From Mycolicibacterium vinylchloridicum (lineage in GTDB: Bacteria; Actinomycetota; Actinomycetes; Mycobacteriales; Mycobacteriaceae): DNA of 64,000 nt. A model generated the notes under the pieces. It ran no database searches. It worked only from the letters and a program-made list of their open reading frames with translations, and had not been told where the DNA came from. Positions 46,037 through 56,300 of this stretch are shown in pieces. Positions within the stretch are counted from its first letter, which is position 1. The number at the start of each line of letters is the position of its first letter. A program made the position numbers and the translations under genes. Location of the stretch: assembly GCF_013404075.1 (NCBI RefSeq), contig NZ_JACBJQ010000005.1:147067-211066 (forward strand), in the 5' to 3' direction.

Positions 46037-46888
46037 ATGAGCACTGCCGCTGTACTCATAGCTCCTGACCAGAACGAGACCGCCGCACTGCGCGGCCCCC
46101 GCTACTCGCTGCTGCTGTCCACCGATCCCACGTTGATCGAGGCGGCCCAGCGGCTGCGTTATCAGGTGTTCACCACCGAGCCCGGTTATGCACTGCCCGC
46201 CGACGGCGACGGCCGTGACGCCGACCGGTTCGACGAATTCTGCGACCACCTGCTGGTGCGCGAGGACATCTCGGGCGAGCTGGTCGGCTGCTACCGGATG
46301 CTTCCGCCTCCCGGCGCGATTGCCGCTGGAAGTCTCTACACCGCAACAGAATTCGATGTGAGCGCGCTCGACGTGCTGCGGCCGTCGCTGGTGGAGATGG
46401 GCCGCGCCGTGGTCCGCGGCGACCACCGCAACGGCGCGGTGGTGCTGCTCATGTGGGCCGGCATCCTGGCCTACCTGGACCGGTGCGGATACGACTACGT
46501 CACCGGATGCGTCTCGGTGCCCACGCATTCAGAAGACCCGGCGGGTGCACCCCCCGGCAGCCAGATTCGCGGGGTCCGTGACTTCGTTCTGCGCCGACAC
46601 GCCGCCGCGCCCGAGCACACGGTGTATCCGTACCGCCCGGTCGTCCTCGACGGGGTCGGCCTGGACGACATCGCGCCGCCGGCCAGGCCCACGATTCCGC
46701 CCCTGATGCGCGGCTACCTGCGGCTTGGCGCCCGGGTCTGCGGTGAGCCCGCCCACGACCCGGAGTTCGGCGTCGGCGACTTCCCGGCCCTGCTGGACAA
46801 GCGCGAGGCCGACACCCGCTACCTGACCCGGCTGCGCTCGGTCTCGGCGGCCAGCGAGATGGCCGGCGGGATGGGGGAGACGGCATGA
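46037..46888 (+). CDS. GNAT-type acyltransferase (OlsB-like)
   Basis: The 283-residue protein shows the hemolysin/OlsB-type acyltransferase layout. LIEAAQRLRYQVFTTEPGY near the N-terminus precedes FDEFCDHLLVREDISGELVG and LRPSLVEMGRAVVRGDHRNG, the conserved core with acid and arginine residues. OlsB-type enzymes transfer a 3-hydroxyacyl group from ACP to ornithine in ornithine-lipid synthesis. The next gene encodes an OlsA-like O-acyltransferase, overlapping by 4 bases, so a two-step lipid pathway is plausible. It is the counterpart of M. tuberculosis Rv3027c. The start ATG 46037 is chosen because the open frame upstream covers the fixB terminator. Confidence 0.85.
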   Translation: MSTAAVLIAPDQNETAALRGPRYSLLLSTDPTLIEAAQRLRYQVFTTEPGYALPADGDGRDADRFDEFCDHLLVREDISGELVGCYRMLPPPGAIAAGSLYTATEFDVSALDVLRPSLVEMGRAVVRGDHRNGAVVLLMWAGILAYLDRCGYDYVTGCVSVPTHSEDPAGAPPGSQIRGVRDFVLRRHAAAPEHTVYPYRPVVLDGVGLDDIAPPARPTIPPLMRGYLRLGARVCGEPAHDPEFGVGDFPALLDKREADTRYLTRLRSVSAASEMAGGMGETA

Positions 46889-47721
46889 CCGCCCCCGATC
46901 ACGCCTGGCTGCCTCGGGCGCTGTGCGACGCGAGCTGCGTGCGCGCCGGCGGTGCCCCGCCGTCGCGGCGGTTCATCGCCGGGCTCCGCGCAGGAGTCCG
47001 CATCACGGCGGCGTTGACGATGTTGTTGATGGTGCCGCTGCTGGCGGTGCCGCTGCCCGGCCGGTCACGCGTGCAGCGGTTGTATTGCCGGACCTTCCTG
47101 CGCTGCCTCGGCGTGCGAATCACCGTGTCGGGCGGACCGATTCGCAACCTGCGCGGCGTGCTGGTGGTCAGTGGCCACGTCTCGTGGATCGACATCTTCG
47201 TCATCGGCTCGGTGCTGCCGGGCGCGTTTGTCGCGCGGGCCGACTTGATCGACTGGCCAGCGGTCGGACTCGCCGCGCGCATCATGAAGGTGATCCCGAT
47301 CGACCGCGGCAGTCTGCGCAGGCTGCCGCAGGTCGTGGCGCAGGTGGCCGGGCGGCTGCGCAACGGGCAGACCGTCGTCGCCTTCCCCGAGGGCACCACC
47401 TGGTGCGGGCTGGCCTACGGGCAGTTCCGCCCGGCGATGTTCCAGGCCGCGGTCGATTCCGGCCGCCCGGTCCAGCCGCTGCGGCTGACCTACCTCCACC
47501 GCGACGGCCGGCCCTCGACGGTCACGGCGTTCGTCGGCGATGACACGCTCTGGCAGTCGCTGAGCCGCACGGTCCGGGCCCGGCTGACCGTCGTCGACGT
47601 CGAGGTCGCCTCCCTGGAGCTGCCCGGCGCCGACCGGCGCGAGCTGGCGTCCCGCTGCGAGGTGGCTGTTCGCGGCCAGATCGCGCCGCGCTTCGAGCAC
47701 TGCCACGCACTGGCGGGCTGA
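46885..47721 (+). CDS. 1-acyl-glycerol-3-phosphate acyltransferase family protein (OlsA/PlsC-like)
   Basis: The 278-residue membrane-associated enzyme has a hydrophobic segment near residues 35-55. The catalytic HxxxxD motif is in VVSGHVSWIDIFVIG and the substrate motif is VAFPEGTTWCG. A segment VIPIDRGSLRRLPQVV lies between them, in the order of PlsC-type acyltransferases. It esterifies a hydroxyl group of a lysophospholipid or, in OlsA, of lyso-ornithine lipid. The ATG start at 46885 overlaps the stop of the OlsB-like gene, which favours the ornithine-lipid reading, although M. tuberculosis Rv3026c is not proven to have that role. Confidence 0.88.
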   Translation: MTAPDHAWLPRALCDASCVRAGGAPPSRRFIAGLRAGVRITAALTMLLMVPLLAVPLPGRSRVQRLYCRTFLRCLGVRITVSGGPIRNLRGVLVVSGHVSWIDIFVIGSVLPGAFVARADLIDWPAVGLAARIMKVIPIDRGSLRRLPQVVAQVAGRLRNGQTVVAFPEGTTWCGLAYGQFRPAMFQAAVDSGRPVQPLRLTYLHRDGRPSTVTAFVGDDTLWQSLSRTVRARLTVVDVEVASLELPGADRRELASRCEVAVRGQIAPRFEHCHALAG

Positions 47722-47778
47722 CTGCCCGTTTTCGGCGTGGTCAGGGCGACCTGCTCGGGCCGGTATTCTGGACGAGCT

Positions 47779-48984
47779 ATGAGCCCGACCACCGGTCCGG
47801 TGTATCTCGACCACGCTGCCACCACCCCGATGCACGCTGCTGCCATCGAGGCGATGACGGCCGCGCTGGCCACCGTCGGGAACGCCTCCTCGTTGCACAC
47901 CGCAGGCCGCGACGCCCGCCGCCGGATGGAGGAGGCCCGGGAGAGCATCGCGGCGCGGCTTGGCGCCCGCCCGTCCGAGGTGATCTTCACCGCCGGCGGC
48001 ACCGAGAGCGACAACCTCGCCGTCAAGGGCATCTACTGGGCCCGCCGCGACGTGGCTGCGGGCCGCCGCCGCATCGTCACCACCGCCGTCGAACACCACG
48101 CCGTTCTCGACGCCGTCACCTGGCTGGCCGAACACGAGGGTGCTGAGGTGACGTTCCTGCCCACCGAACCCGACGGTTCGGTGACCGCCGCCGCCCTTCG
48201 CGACATCCTGGAACAGCACGATGACGTGGCGCTGGTGTCGGTGATGTGGGCCAACAACGAAGTCGGCACGATCATGCCGATCGCCGAATTGGCAGCGGTG
48301 GCAGCCGAATTCGATGTGCCGATGCACAGCGACGCGGTGCAGGCCGTCGGCCACATCCCGGTGGACTTCGCTGGCTCGGGCCTGTCGGCCGTCAGTCTGG
48401 CCGCGCACAAGTTCGGTGGACCCACCGGCGTCGGCGCGCTGCTGCTGCGCCGCGCCACCGCCTGCGTCCCGCTGCTGCACGGCGGCGGCCAGGAGCGCGA
48501 TGTCCGTTCCGGCACACCGGATGTCGCAGGTGTGGTCGCGATGGCCGCGGCCGCCGACGTGGCCGTCGAATCCCTCGAGGAGATCGGTGCCCACCTGCGT
48601 GTCTTGCGCGAGCGACTCATCGACGGGGTTCTGGGTTCCATCTCCGACACGCATCTCAACGGCGCCGTTGGCGATCGGCGGCTGCCGGGCAACACCCACT
48701 TCACCTTCCGCGGTTGCGAGGGTGACTCCCTGCTGATGTTGTTGGACGCCAACGGAATCGAATGCTCCACCGGGTCGGCGTGTACGGCCGGTGTGGCTCA
48801 GCCGTCACACGTTCTGCTGGCCATGGGAGCCGACGCCGACGCTTCGCGGGGCTCGCTGCGATTGTCGTTGGGGCACACCACCACTGAAGCCGACGTCGAT
48901 GCGGCGCTGCGGGTGCTGCCCGCCGCTGTCGAGCGTGCCCGCCAGGCCGCACTGGCCAGCTCGTCGCTGGGAGCGTTGCGATGA
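47779..48984 (+). CDS. iscS: Cysteine desulfurase
   Basis: The 401-residue PLP enzyme takes sulfur from cysteine and passes it as persulfide to tRNA thiolation and Fe-S assembly. It has the N-terminal [11 protein letters not shown], the PLP-binding lysine in [12 protein letters not shown] near residue 205, and the persulfide cysteine in the flexible loop [11 protein letters not shown] near 330. The start ATG 47779 fits. It corresponds to M. tuberculosis iscS (Rv3025c). The stop overlaps the start of mnmA by 4 bases, the natural order because MnmA uses the sulfur that IscS mobilises. Confidence 0.96.
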   Translation: MSPTTGPVYLDHAATTPMHAAAIEAMTAALATVGNASSLHTAGRDARRRMEEARESIAARLGARPSEVIFTAGGTESDNLAVKGIYWARRDVAAGRRRIVTTAVEHHAVLDAVTWLAEHEGAEVTFLPTEPDGSVTAAALRDILEQHDDVALVSVMWANNEVGTIMPIAELAAVAAEFDVPMHSDAVQAVGHIPVDFAGSGLSAVSLAAHKFGGPTGVGALLLRRATACVPLLHGGGQERDVRSGTPDVAGVVAMAAAADVAVESLEEIGAHLRVLRERLIDGVLGSISDTHLNGAVGDRRLPGNTHFTFRGCEGDSLLMLLDANGIECSTGSACTAGVAQPSHVLLAMGADADASRGSLRLSLGHTTTEADVDAALRVLPAAVERARQAALASSSLGALR

Positions 48985-50057
48985 GGGTGCTGGCCGCGAT
49001 GAGTGGCGGCGTCGACTCGTCGGTGGCCGCCGCCAGGATGGTCGACGCCGGCCACGACGTCGTCGGCGTACACCTGGCGCTGTCCAAGGCACCTGGGACC
49101 CTGCGCACCGGCTCGCGCGGATGCTGCTCCAAGGAGGACGCCGGCGATGCCCGCCGGGTTGCCGATGTGCTCGGAATTCCTTTCTACGTCTGGGATTTCG
49201 CCGACAAGTTCGCCGAGGACGTCATCGACGACTTCGTCTCGTCCTACGAGCGCGGCGAAACCCCGAACCCGTGCGTGCGGTGCAACGAGAAGATCAAGTT
49301 CTCCGCGCTGGCCGCCAAGGCACTGGCGCTGGGCTTCGACGTGGTGGCCACCGGCCACTACGCCCGGCTGTCCGAAGGCCGGTTGCGCCGCGCGGTCGAC
49401 GCCGACAAGGACCAGTCTTACGTGCTGGGCGTGCTGACCGCACAGCAGCTGCGCCACGCCGCATTCCCGGTCGGAGACACTCCCAAGCCGGCGATCCGCG
49501 AGGAAGCCGCCCGCCGGGGACTGTCGGTGGCCGAGAAGCCCGACAGTCACGACATCTGCTTCATCCCCTCCGGGGACACCCAGGCGTTCCTCGGCGCCCG
49601 GATCGGGGTGCGTCGCGGCAACGTCGTCGACGATGCGAGTGGTGCCGTCCTCGCCGAGCACGATGGCGTGCACGGCTTCACCATCGGGCAGCGCAAGGGC
49701 CTCGGCATCGCCGGGCCGGGACCGGACGGCCTGCCCCGCTACGTCACGGCCATCGACGCCGAATCGCAGACGGTGCGGGTGGGCGCGAAAGAGGATCTCG
49801 AGGTGCGGTCACTGACCGGTGCGAGGCCGGTGTTCACCTCCGGCGTCGCACCGACCGGACTCGTGGAATGCGAGGTCCAGGTACGCGCCCACGGTGGGGT
49901 GGTGCCGGCCGTCGCCGAAATCGTCGCCGACGAGTTGCGGGTGGCGCTGCGGACCCCGCTTCGCGGCGTCGCGCCGGGCCAGACGATGGTGCTCTACCGG
50001 CCCGATCCGGCCGGTGACGAGGTCATCGGCAGCGCCACGATCAGCGCGCGCAGCTGA
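48981..50057 (+). CDS. mnmA: tRNA-specific 2-thiouridylase
   Basis: The 358-residue enzyme thiolates uridine 34 of Lys, Glu and Gln tRNAs. The PP-loop for ATP is [15 protein letters not shown]. The two catalytic cysteines are in [12 protein letters not shown] and in [15 protein letters not shown]. The tRNA-binding GHYARL segment lies between them. It corresponds to M. tuberculosis trmU (Rv3024c). The ATG start is embedded in the iscS stop. After this gene synteny stops and the TIR-nSTAND locus begins about 245 bases downstream. Confidence 0.95.
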   Translation: MRVLAAMSGGVDSSVAAARMVDAGHDVVGVHLALSKAPGTLRTGSRGCCSKEDAGDARRVADVLGIPFYVWDFADKFAEDVIDDFVSSYERGETPNPCVRCNEKIKFSALAAKALALGFDVVATGHYARLSEGRLRRAVDADKDQSYVLGVLTAQQLRHAAFPVGDTPKPAIREEAARRGLSVAEKPDSHDICFIPSGDTQAFLGARIGVRRGNVVDDASGAVLAEHDGVHGFTIGQRKGLGIAGPGPDGLPRYVTAIDAESQTVRVGAKEDLEVRSLTGARPVFTSGVAPTGLVECEVQVRAHGGVVPAVAEIVADELRVALRTPLRGVAPGQTMVLYRPDPAGDEVIGSATISARS

Positions 50058-50302
50058 CAACGACGACTGTGCTGAGGTGCGGCACCGACGTTGCCAGGCA
50101 TCGTCGGATCTCAGATCGGACCAGATAGCGTTGTTTGCCATGCCGATTCGCAACACCGCGGTGAAAGCTGAGCTGAATACGTTCTGGGCGGCAATCGTCG
50201 TCTAAGGATTTCCTGTGTGCTTCGGGCTGGCCTGGGCTGATGGCCCAGTGCGGTGCCACAATGCACCAGTCGTTGATTCGTGAAGCCGGTCGCGGGGGAT
50301 TC

Positions 50303-53300
50303 ATGTCTCGGATCTTCCTTAGTCATTCCAGCCTCGATTGGCGTGAGGCAGTCGCACTCAAGCAGTGGTTGACTGAGCAGCGGCCCGAATTGGCCGGCGA
50401 AATCTTCCTGGACATCGACACCGATACCGGGTTGCGGCTCAGTGAGCATTGGGACGCCCAACTCGTCACCAGCAATTCGCGCTGTGAGTATCTGATTTGT
50501 CTGATGTCGCGGAACTGGGCGGCGTCGCGAGAATGCCCCGTCGAGTACCGGACCGCCGAGGGTTTCGGCAAGCGGATTCTGGTCGCCCGCATCGAGGACG
50601 CCGGTGATGGTGACATCACGTCGCGGTGGCAGCGTTGTGATCTGTTCGCCGACGGCAACAAGACGGAGATCGCCATAGATGCCGGGCCGCCGGTGCTGTT
50701 CAACACCGCCGCGCTGGACCAAGTCAAGAAGGCGATTGAGGGTTCAGGTGTTTCGCCAGAACACTTCAAGTGGCCGCCCGCCGAGGATCCGGGGCGTGCG
50801 CCGTATCGAGGGTGGGATCCCTTTGAGGACATCGACGCCGGGGTCTTTTTCGGCCGGGATGCGGAGATCGCCAGGGGGTTGGACGAACTGCGGTCGATGC
50901 GCGATCGACTTCGGGCTCAATTCGCGGGGCGCAAATCACTATTCGTGGTGCTCGGGCCGTCGGGCAGTGGCAAGTCCTCGTTTTTGCGGGCCGGCCTGAT
51001 TCCGCGGTTGCAGCGTGACGACCGCAATTTCGTGGTGTTGGGCCTCGTGCGCCCCGGACGCAATGCACTCATCGGAGAACGTGGGTTGGCCGCGGCGATC
51101 CAGTCCGCGCGTAGTGCGCTGAAATTGCCGGGCACGCCACCGTTGGGCGAGATCAAGAGGATTTGTCGAGACGGGGATGCCGAACGCGTCTACGACCTCT
51201 TGATGGAAATCCGTGCCGCGGCTATCGCGCGGCTCGCCGAGAACGTACTGCCGACGAAGCCGGACGCGGCTGGGGTCGTACCGGCCCGCGAATTAGTAGG
51301 TCCCACTTTGGTTTTGCCGTTGGATCAAGCCGAAGAGTTGTTCTCGGCCAATGCTGTCTCGACCGACGCCGCCCACGAAGCCGAGCGATTCCTAGCTCTG
51401 CTGGCGGCGGTGATCGCCCGGGCCAACACCCACGAGGTCAGGCTGATGGTCGCAGCCAGCATCCGAACCGACTGCTACGAGTCGATGCAAAACCACCCCG
51501 CCCTGACCGATATCGAGAAGGTCGTATTTAGCGAACTGAAAACGATTCCACCACATCAATTCCCAATCGCGATCCGGGGACCGGCCAAGCGCGCCACCGA
51601 GGCGGGCCATCAACTCACGATCGCCGACGATCTGGTCGACCGGCTGATCGCCGACGCCGGTGACGGCGCTGACACGCTGCCGCTGCTGGCCCTGACTCTC
51701 AACCGGCTCTACACCGATTACGGAACCGCCCAAACGATAACTGTCGCGGACTACGAGTCGATGGGAGGCATGCGCGATGTGGTCGACAACCAGATCGAGC
51801 AGATTCTGCCGACCGCACCACACGAGCGTGATGCCGCGCTGGCACTGCTGCGCTCTGCGTTCATCCCGTGGCTTGCCTCGATAAACCCCGACAGCGATCA
51901 GCCTATGCGCCGGGTAGCGCTGCTCTCCGAGCTCCCCTCGGAGAGTGAAAGACTGATCAACGCTCTGGTGGAGAAGCGGCTGCTGCAGCGCGACCACCGT
52001 GACGGCCAGCCGGTCGTCGAGGTTGCACTGGAAAGCCTACTGCGCCAGTGGGATCAGCTCGCCGATTGGCTACAGGAGGAGCGCCATAATCTCGTCGCCG
52101 CTGCTGAGCTTGAACGCGCCGCCCGAGCGTGGGACAAGAATGACCGCAAGCCGGGGTGGCTGCTGGAAGGTGACCGGCTCAGTGCCGCCGAAAGCCTGAT
52201 TGCCGCATCGGGATTTGCCGAGTTCGCCGAGCAGATCGCCAATGCGAGGCAGTTCCTCGCCGCGTCGCGGGCTCGCGAAGACGCGAAGATCGCCCGTGAG
52301 CAAGAGATGCAGCGGGCCGAGCATCAACGATTCTGCGATGTGGTCGCAGGTCAACTCCTCGCGGAATCGGCGGCGATGCTTGCCGGCAAAGCTCCCGGTG
52401 GGGATGTGCGCGCCTTCCAGCAACTCCTGGTGGCCCATGGTCTTTCGTCTGAGCCCGATGACAAGCCGATTCTTGACGCGCTCGCCGCCAGAGCTCAGAT
52501 ACTCAAACTCATCGAGACCGGCAGTTGTGTGAGGAGCGTGGCGTTCAGTCCTGACGGGCACAGCTTGGCTACTGCTGGTGCTGATGGTTCTGTGCGGGTG
52601 TGGGATTCGGCCAGCGGTCGGTCTGTTGCTGATCCGTTTGTGGGGCATACCGGGTTTGTGTTTGGTGTGGCGTTCAGTCCTGACGGGCGCAGGTTGGCTT
52701 CTGCTGGTGCTGATGGTTCTGTGCGGGTGTGGGATTCGGCCAGCGGTCGGTCTGTTGCTGATCCGTTTGTGGGGCATACCGGGTTTGTGTTTGGTGTGGC
52801 GTTCAGTCCTGACGGGCGCAGGTTGGCTTCTGCTGGTGCTGATGGTTCTGTGCGGGTGTGGGATTCGGCTGTCGGTCAGCCGCTCAACCGGGATCTTCCC
52901 GGCCACAATGCAGCCGTCTCTAATGTGGCGTTCAGCCCCGACGGGCACCGGCTGGCCAGTGCGGGATGGGACGCGACGGTGCGCTTGTGGGATGTCCAGA
53001 CCGGCGATGCAGTCGGCGATCCCTTCATCGGGCACGTCGGAATCGTGTGCAGCGTGATGTTCAGCCCGGACGGACGAGTGCTGGCCAGTGCCGGTCGTGA
53101 CGCGACGGTGCGCTTGTGGGATGTCCAGACCGGCCAACCCATCGGGGAGCCGATGGTCGGGCATGACGGCTGGGTGCGCAGTGTGGCGTTCAGCCCCGAC
53201 GGGCGAGTGGTGGCCAGTGCCGGTCGCGATGCGACGGTGCGCTTGTGGGATGTCGAGACCGGCCAACCGCTCGCCGAACCCGTTGTCGGGCATGCCGGCG

Positions 53301-56300
53301 AGGTGAATTGTGTGGCGTTCAGCCCTGACGGCCAACATCTCGCCAGTGTGGGCGACGACGGCACGGCACGACTGCTGGACGCGCGCATCCGCCAGCCGTT
53401 CGGCGAGCCGCTCGCGGCGGACGCGGGGGTGGTGAGCGTGGCGTTCAGCCCCGACGGGCAGAGCCTTACGGCCGCGACCTGCGATGCCGCCGGCCGAAAT
53501 CCGGCGATTCGAATGTGGGACGCCCACACCGGACAGCACGCATGCGATGTCAACTTGCGGCTTCCCGACGAACCGGCGCACGTGTGGGATGCCGCTTCCA
53601 CCGACGACGAGATAGCCCAGCACCTCCGGGAGGTCACGTTCGTCGAGTTCAGCCCGGATGGCGAACGCCTGGCAACCGCCGCCGAGCACACCATACGAAT
53701 GTGGGATGCCCGCACCGGTCGCCCCATCGGGGACCCTCTGACCGCCCAGAGCGATCTGATCTACGAACTGGCCTTCAGCCCCGATGGGCGCCGACTGGCA
53801 GCGGCTTCCTCCAGCGACACGATAGTGATATGGGACGTCGACAGCGGACAACCGGTCGGCGAGCCCCTCTCTGGTCACCTGGGTGAACTGGGCAGCATAG
53901 CGTTCAGCCCCGATGGGCGATATCTAGCCAGCGGGGGCGAAGATGGCACGGTACGGCTGTGGAACGGCCACACAGGCGAACCCGTCGGCGAACCCCTCAG
54001 CGGTCACACCGACATGGTCTGGAGTGTGGCCTTCAGTCCCGACGGACTCCGACTGGCCAGCGCCAGCCGTGACGCGACAGTGCGGCTATGGGACGTCGGC
54101 ACGGGCCACCCTCTGAGCGAACCGCTTGTCGGCCACACGAATTGGGTGCGCACGGTGGGATTCAGCCCGGACGGACGCAAGATCGCCTCAGGCTCCCTGG
54201 ACGGAACTGTGCGGCTGTGGGACGCGGACACCGGCCAAGCACTTGGCGAACCCCTTGTCGGTCATACAAATTGGGTGCGCAGTGTGGCGTTCAGCCCAGA
54301 TGGCCGCCGCCTCGCCAGCGCGGCGCGGGATCAGACCGTTCGATTCTGGGATGTGCAGACGGGCGAACCAGTTGGTGATCCGCTCACCTGTGGGAATGGC
54401 TGGATGTTCAACATCTCCTTCAGCTCGGATGGGCGCCACCTCGTGGGCGCCAGTGGAAACAGCCTCGGGGTCGGGCACACTGCGGTGATTCTGATGGACG
54501 TTCATTCCCACGACATCAGCAACTCGGTAGCCGGGCACACCGGCATGATTCGCACGGTTGCGTTCAGTCCAGACGGGCGGCTCTTCGCCAGCGGGGGCGA
54601 CGATGCGCAGCTGCGCCTGTGGGATGCTGAGACCGGCCTGCTGATCGGCGCTCCGTTGATGGGTCACTACGGCGCGGTGTGGAGTGTGGCGTTCAGCGCG
54701 GATGGCTTGCTGATCGCGAGCGCAGGCGGCGATGAGACGGTGCGGCTCTGGGATGCCCGCACCGGCCAGCCGGTCGGCGAACCCTTGACTGGGCACCAAG
54801 GATGGGTACGCACGGTCGCGTTCAGCCCAGACGGGCAACTTCTCGCCAGCGCGGGCGACGATGAGACGGTGCGGCTCTGGGACGCGCACACTGGCCAGCC
54901 GGTCGGCGAACCCCTGGCCGGGCACACCGGTGAGGTGTCCTGCGTGGCGTTCAGCCCGGACGGGCTCAGGCTCGCCAGCGCCAGCTGGGATCAGACGGTG
55001 CGGCGATGGGATACCCGCACCGGCCTGCCGTTGGGCGAACCGATTACCGGTCACGGCTCTGAAGTGCATTGTGTGACTTTCAGCCCCGACGGTGAGCGCC
55101 TGGCAATCGGTACCGATGAGTCGCTGTCGCTATGGAACAGCGAAACCGGCCAGCGCATCAGTGATCCCAGCGTCGAGGACCGCGCATTGGCCGTCGAAGT
55201 GGCATTCAGCCCCGACGGACAAACACTCGTGAGCGCCAGCTGGACCAAGGGCGCACGACGGTGGGATCCGCAGACCGGCGCGCCATTGTCGGATCCAACG
55301 GAGTCGGATTCGTTTGTGGTGACGTGCGTTGCGTTCAGTCCCGATGGGAAGCGCTTTGCGCTGGGCAGCGCGACGATGGGTAGCCCCGCCCCGACGGTTC
55401 GCTTGTGGGACGCCAACACCGGAACGTTGCTCGCCGGAGCTGGCGACACCGTTGACGACGACCGGGATGCTGAGGACTGCATGGCCTTCAGCCTCGATGG
55501 AAAACGCCTCGCCGTCGGTGGTCTGGCCAGTGTGACCACGCAGGTGTGGGATCTCGATGCCGATTCTGTTGTCGGCGCCCCGGTCAGCGCACTCAGCGGC
55601 CCGATCACCAGCGTCGCGCTCAGTCCGAATGGGCGTCGCCTGGTCACCGCGACTGCGCAGACAATGCAGGTCTGGGATGCGCGTACCGGACTGGCTGTGG
55701 GAGAGCCACTCGTGGAGTCCATCGGTCGGGTGGACTGCATGGCGCTGAGCCCCGACGGGCATCGGATCGCCGCAGCCTGTGAGGGAGTGTTGAGGCTGTG
55801 GGACATCCGTACCGGCCTGCCGTCGGGTGAGCCACTGACCGGTCACATCAGCCCGATTCGCGCGGTGACCTTCAGCCCCGACGGGCGGCTTGTTGCCAGT
55901 GCTGGCTGGGATGAGGTGATTCGTTTGTGGGACACCGACACCGGTCAGCCTTTCGGTCCACCTCTTGCCGGCCACACCAATGCGGTCTCCGCGTTGTCGT
56001 TCAGCCCCGACGGGCGGCTGCTGGCCAGTGGCAGTGACGACAACACGGTCCAGCTGTGGGACATCCGGACGGGCGCACCCGTCCGAAATCCACTGACTGG
56101 CCATCGCGGCGAGGTCACCACCGTAGTGTTCAGCCCGGACGGACGCACCGTGGCCAGCGGCGATGCCAACCACGATGTCCGTTTATGGCAGGTGAGCACG
56201 CCGAGCGAAGAGCTGGCAACCAAACTGACCGCCGGTATCAGCGAACAGGACTGGCGCGAGTGGGTTTCGCCGGATATTGACTACCTCTACTCATGTCCGA

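Noticed and set aside
52541..52927. Possible CRISPR or intergenic repeat array
   Set aside because: The 129-base period equals 43 codons, keeps frame and encodes WD40 blades. There are no spacers.
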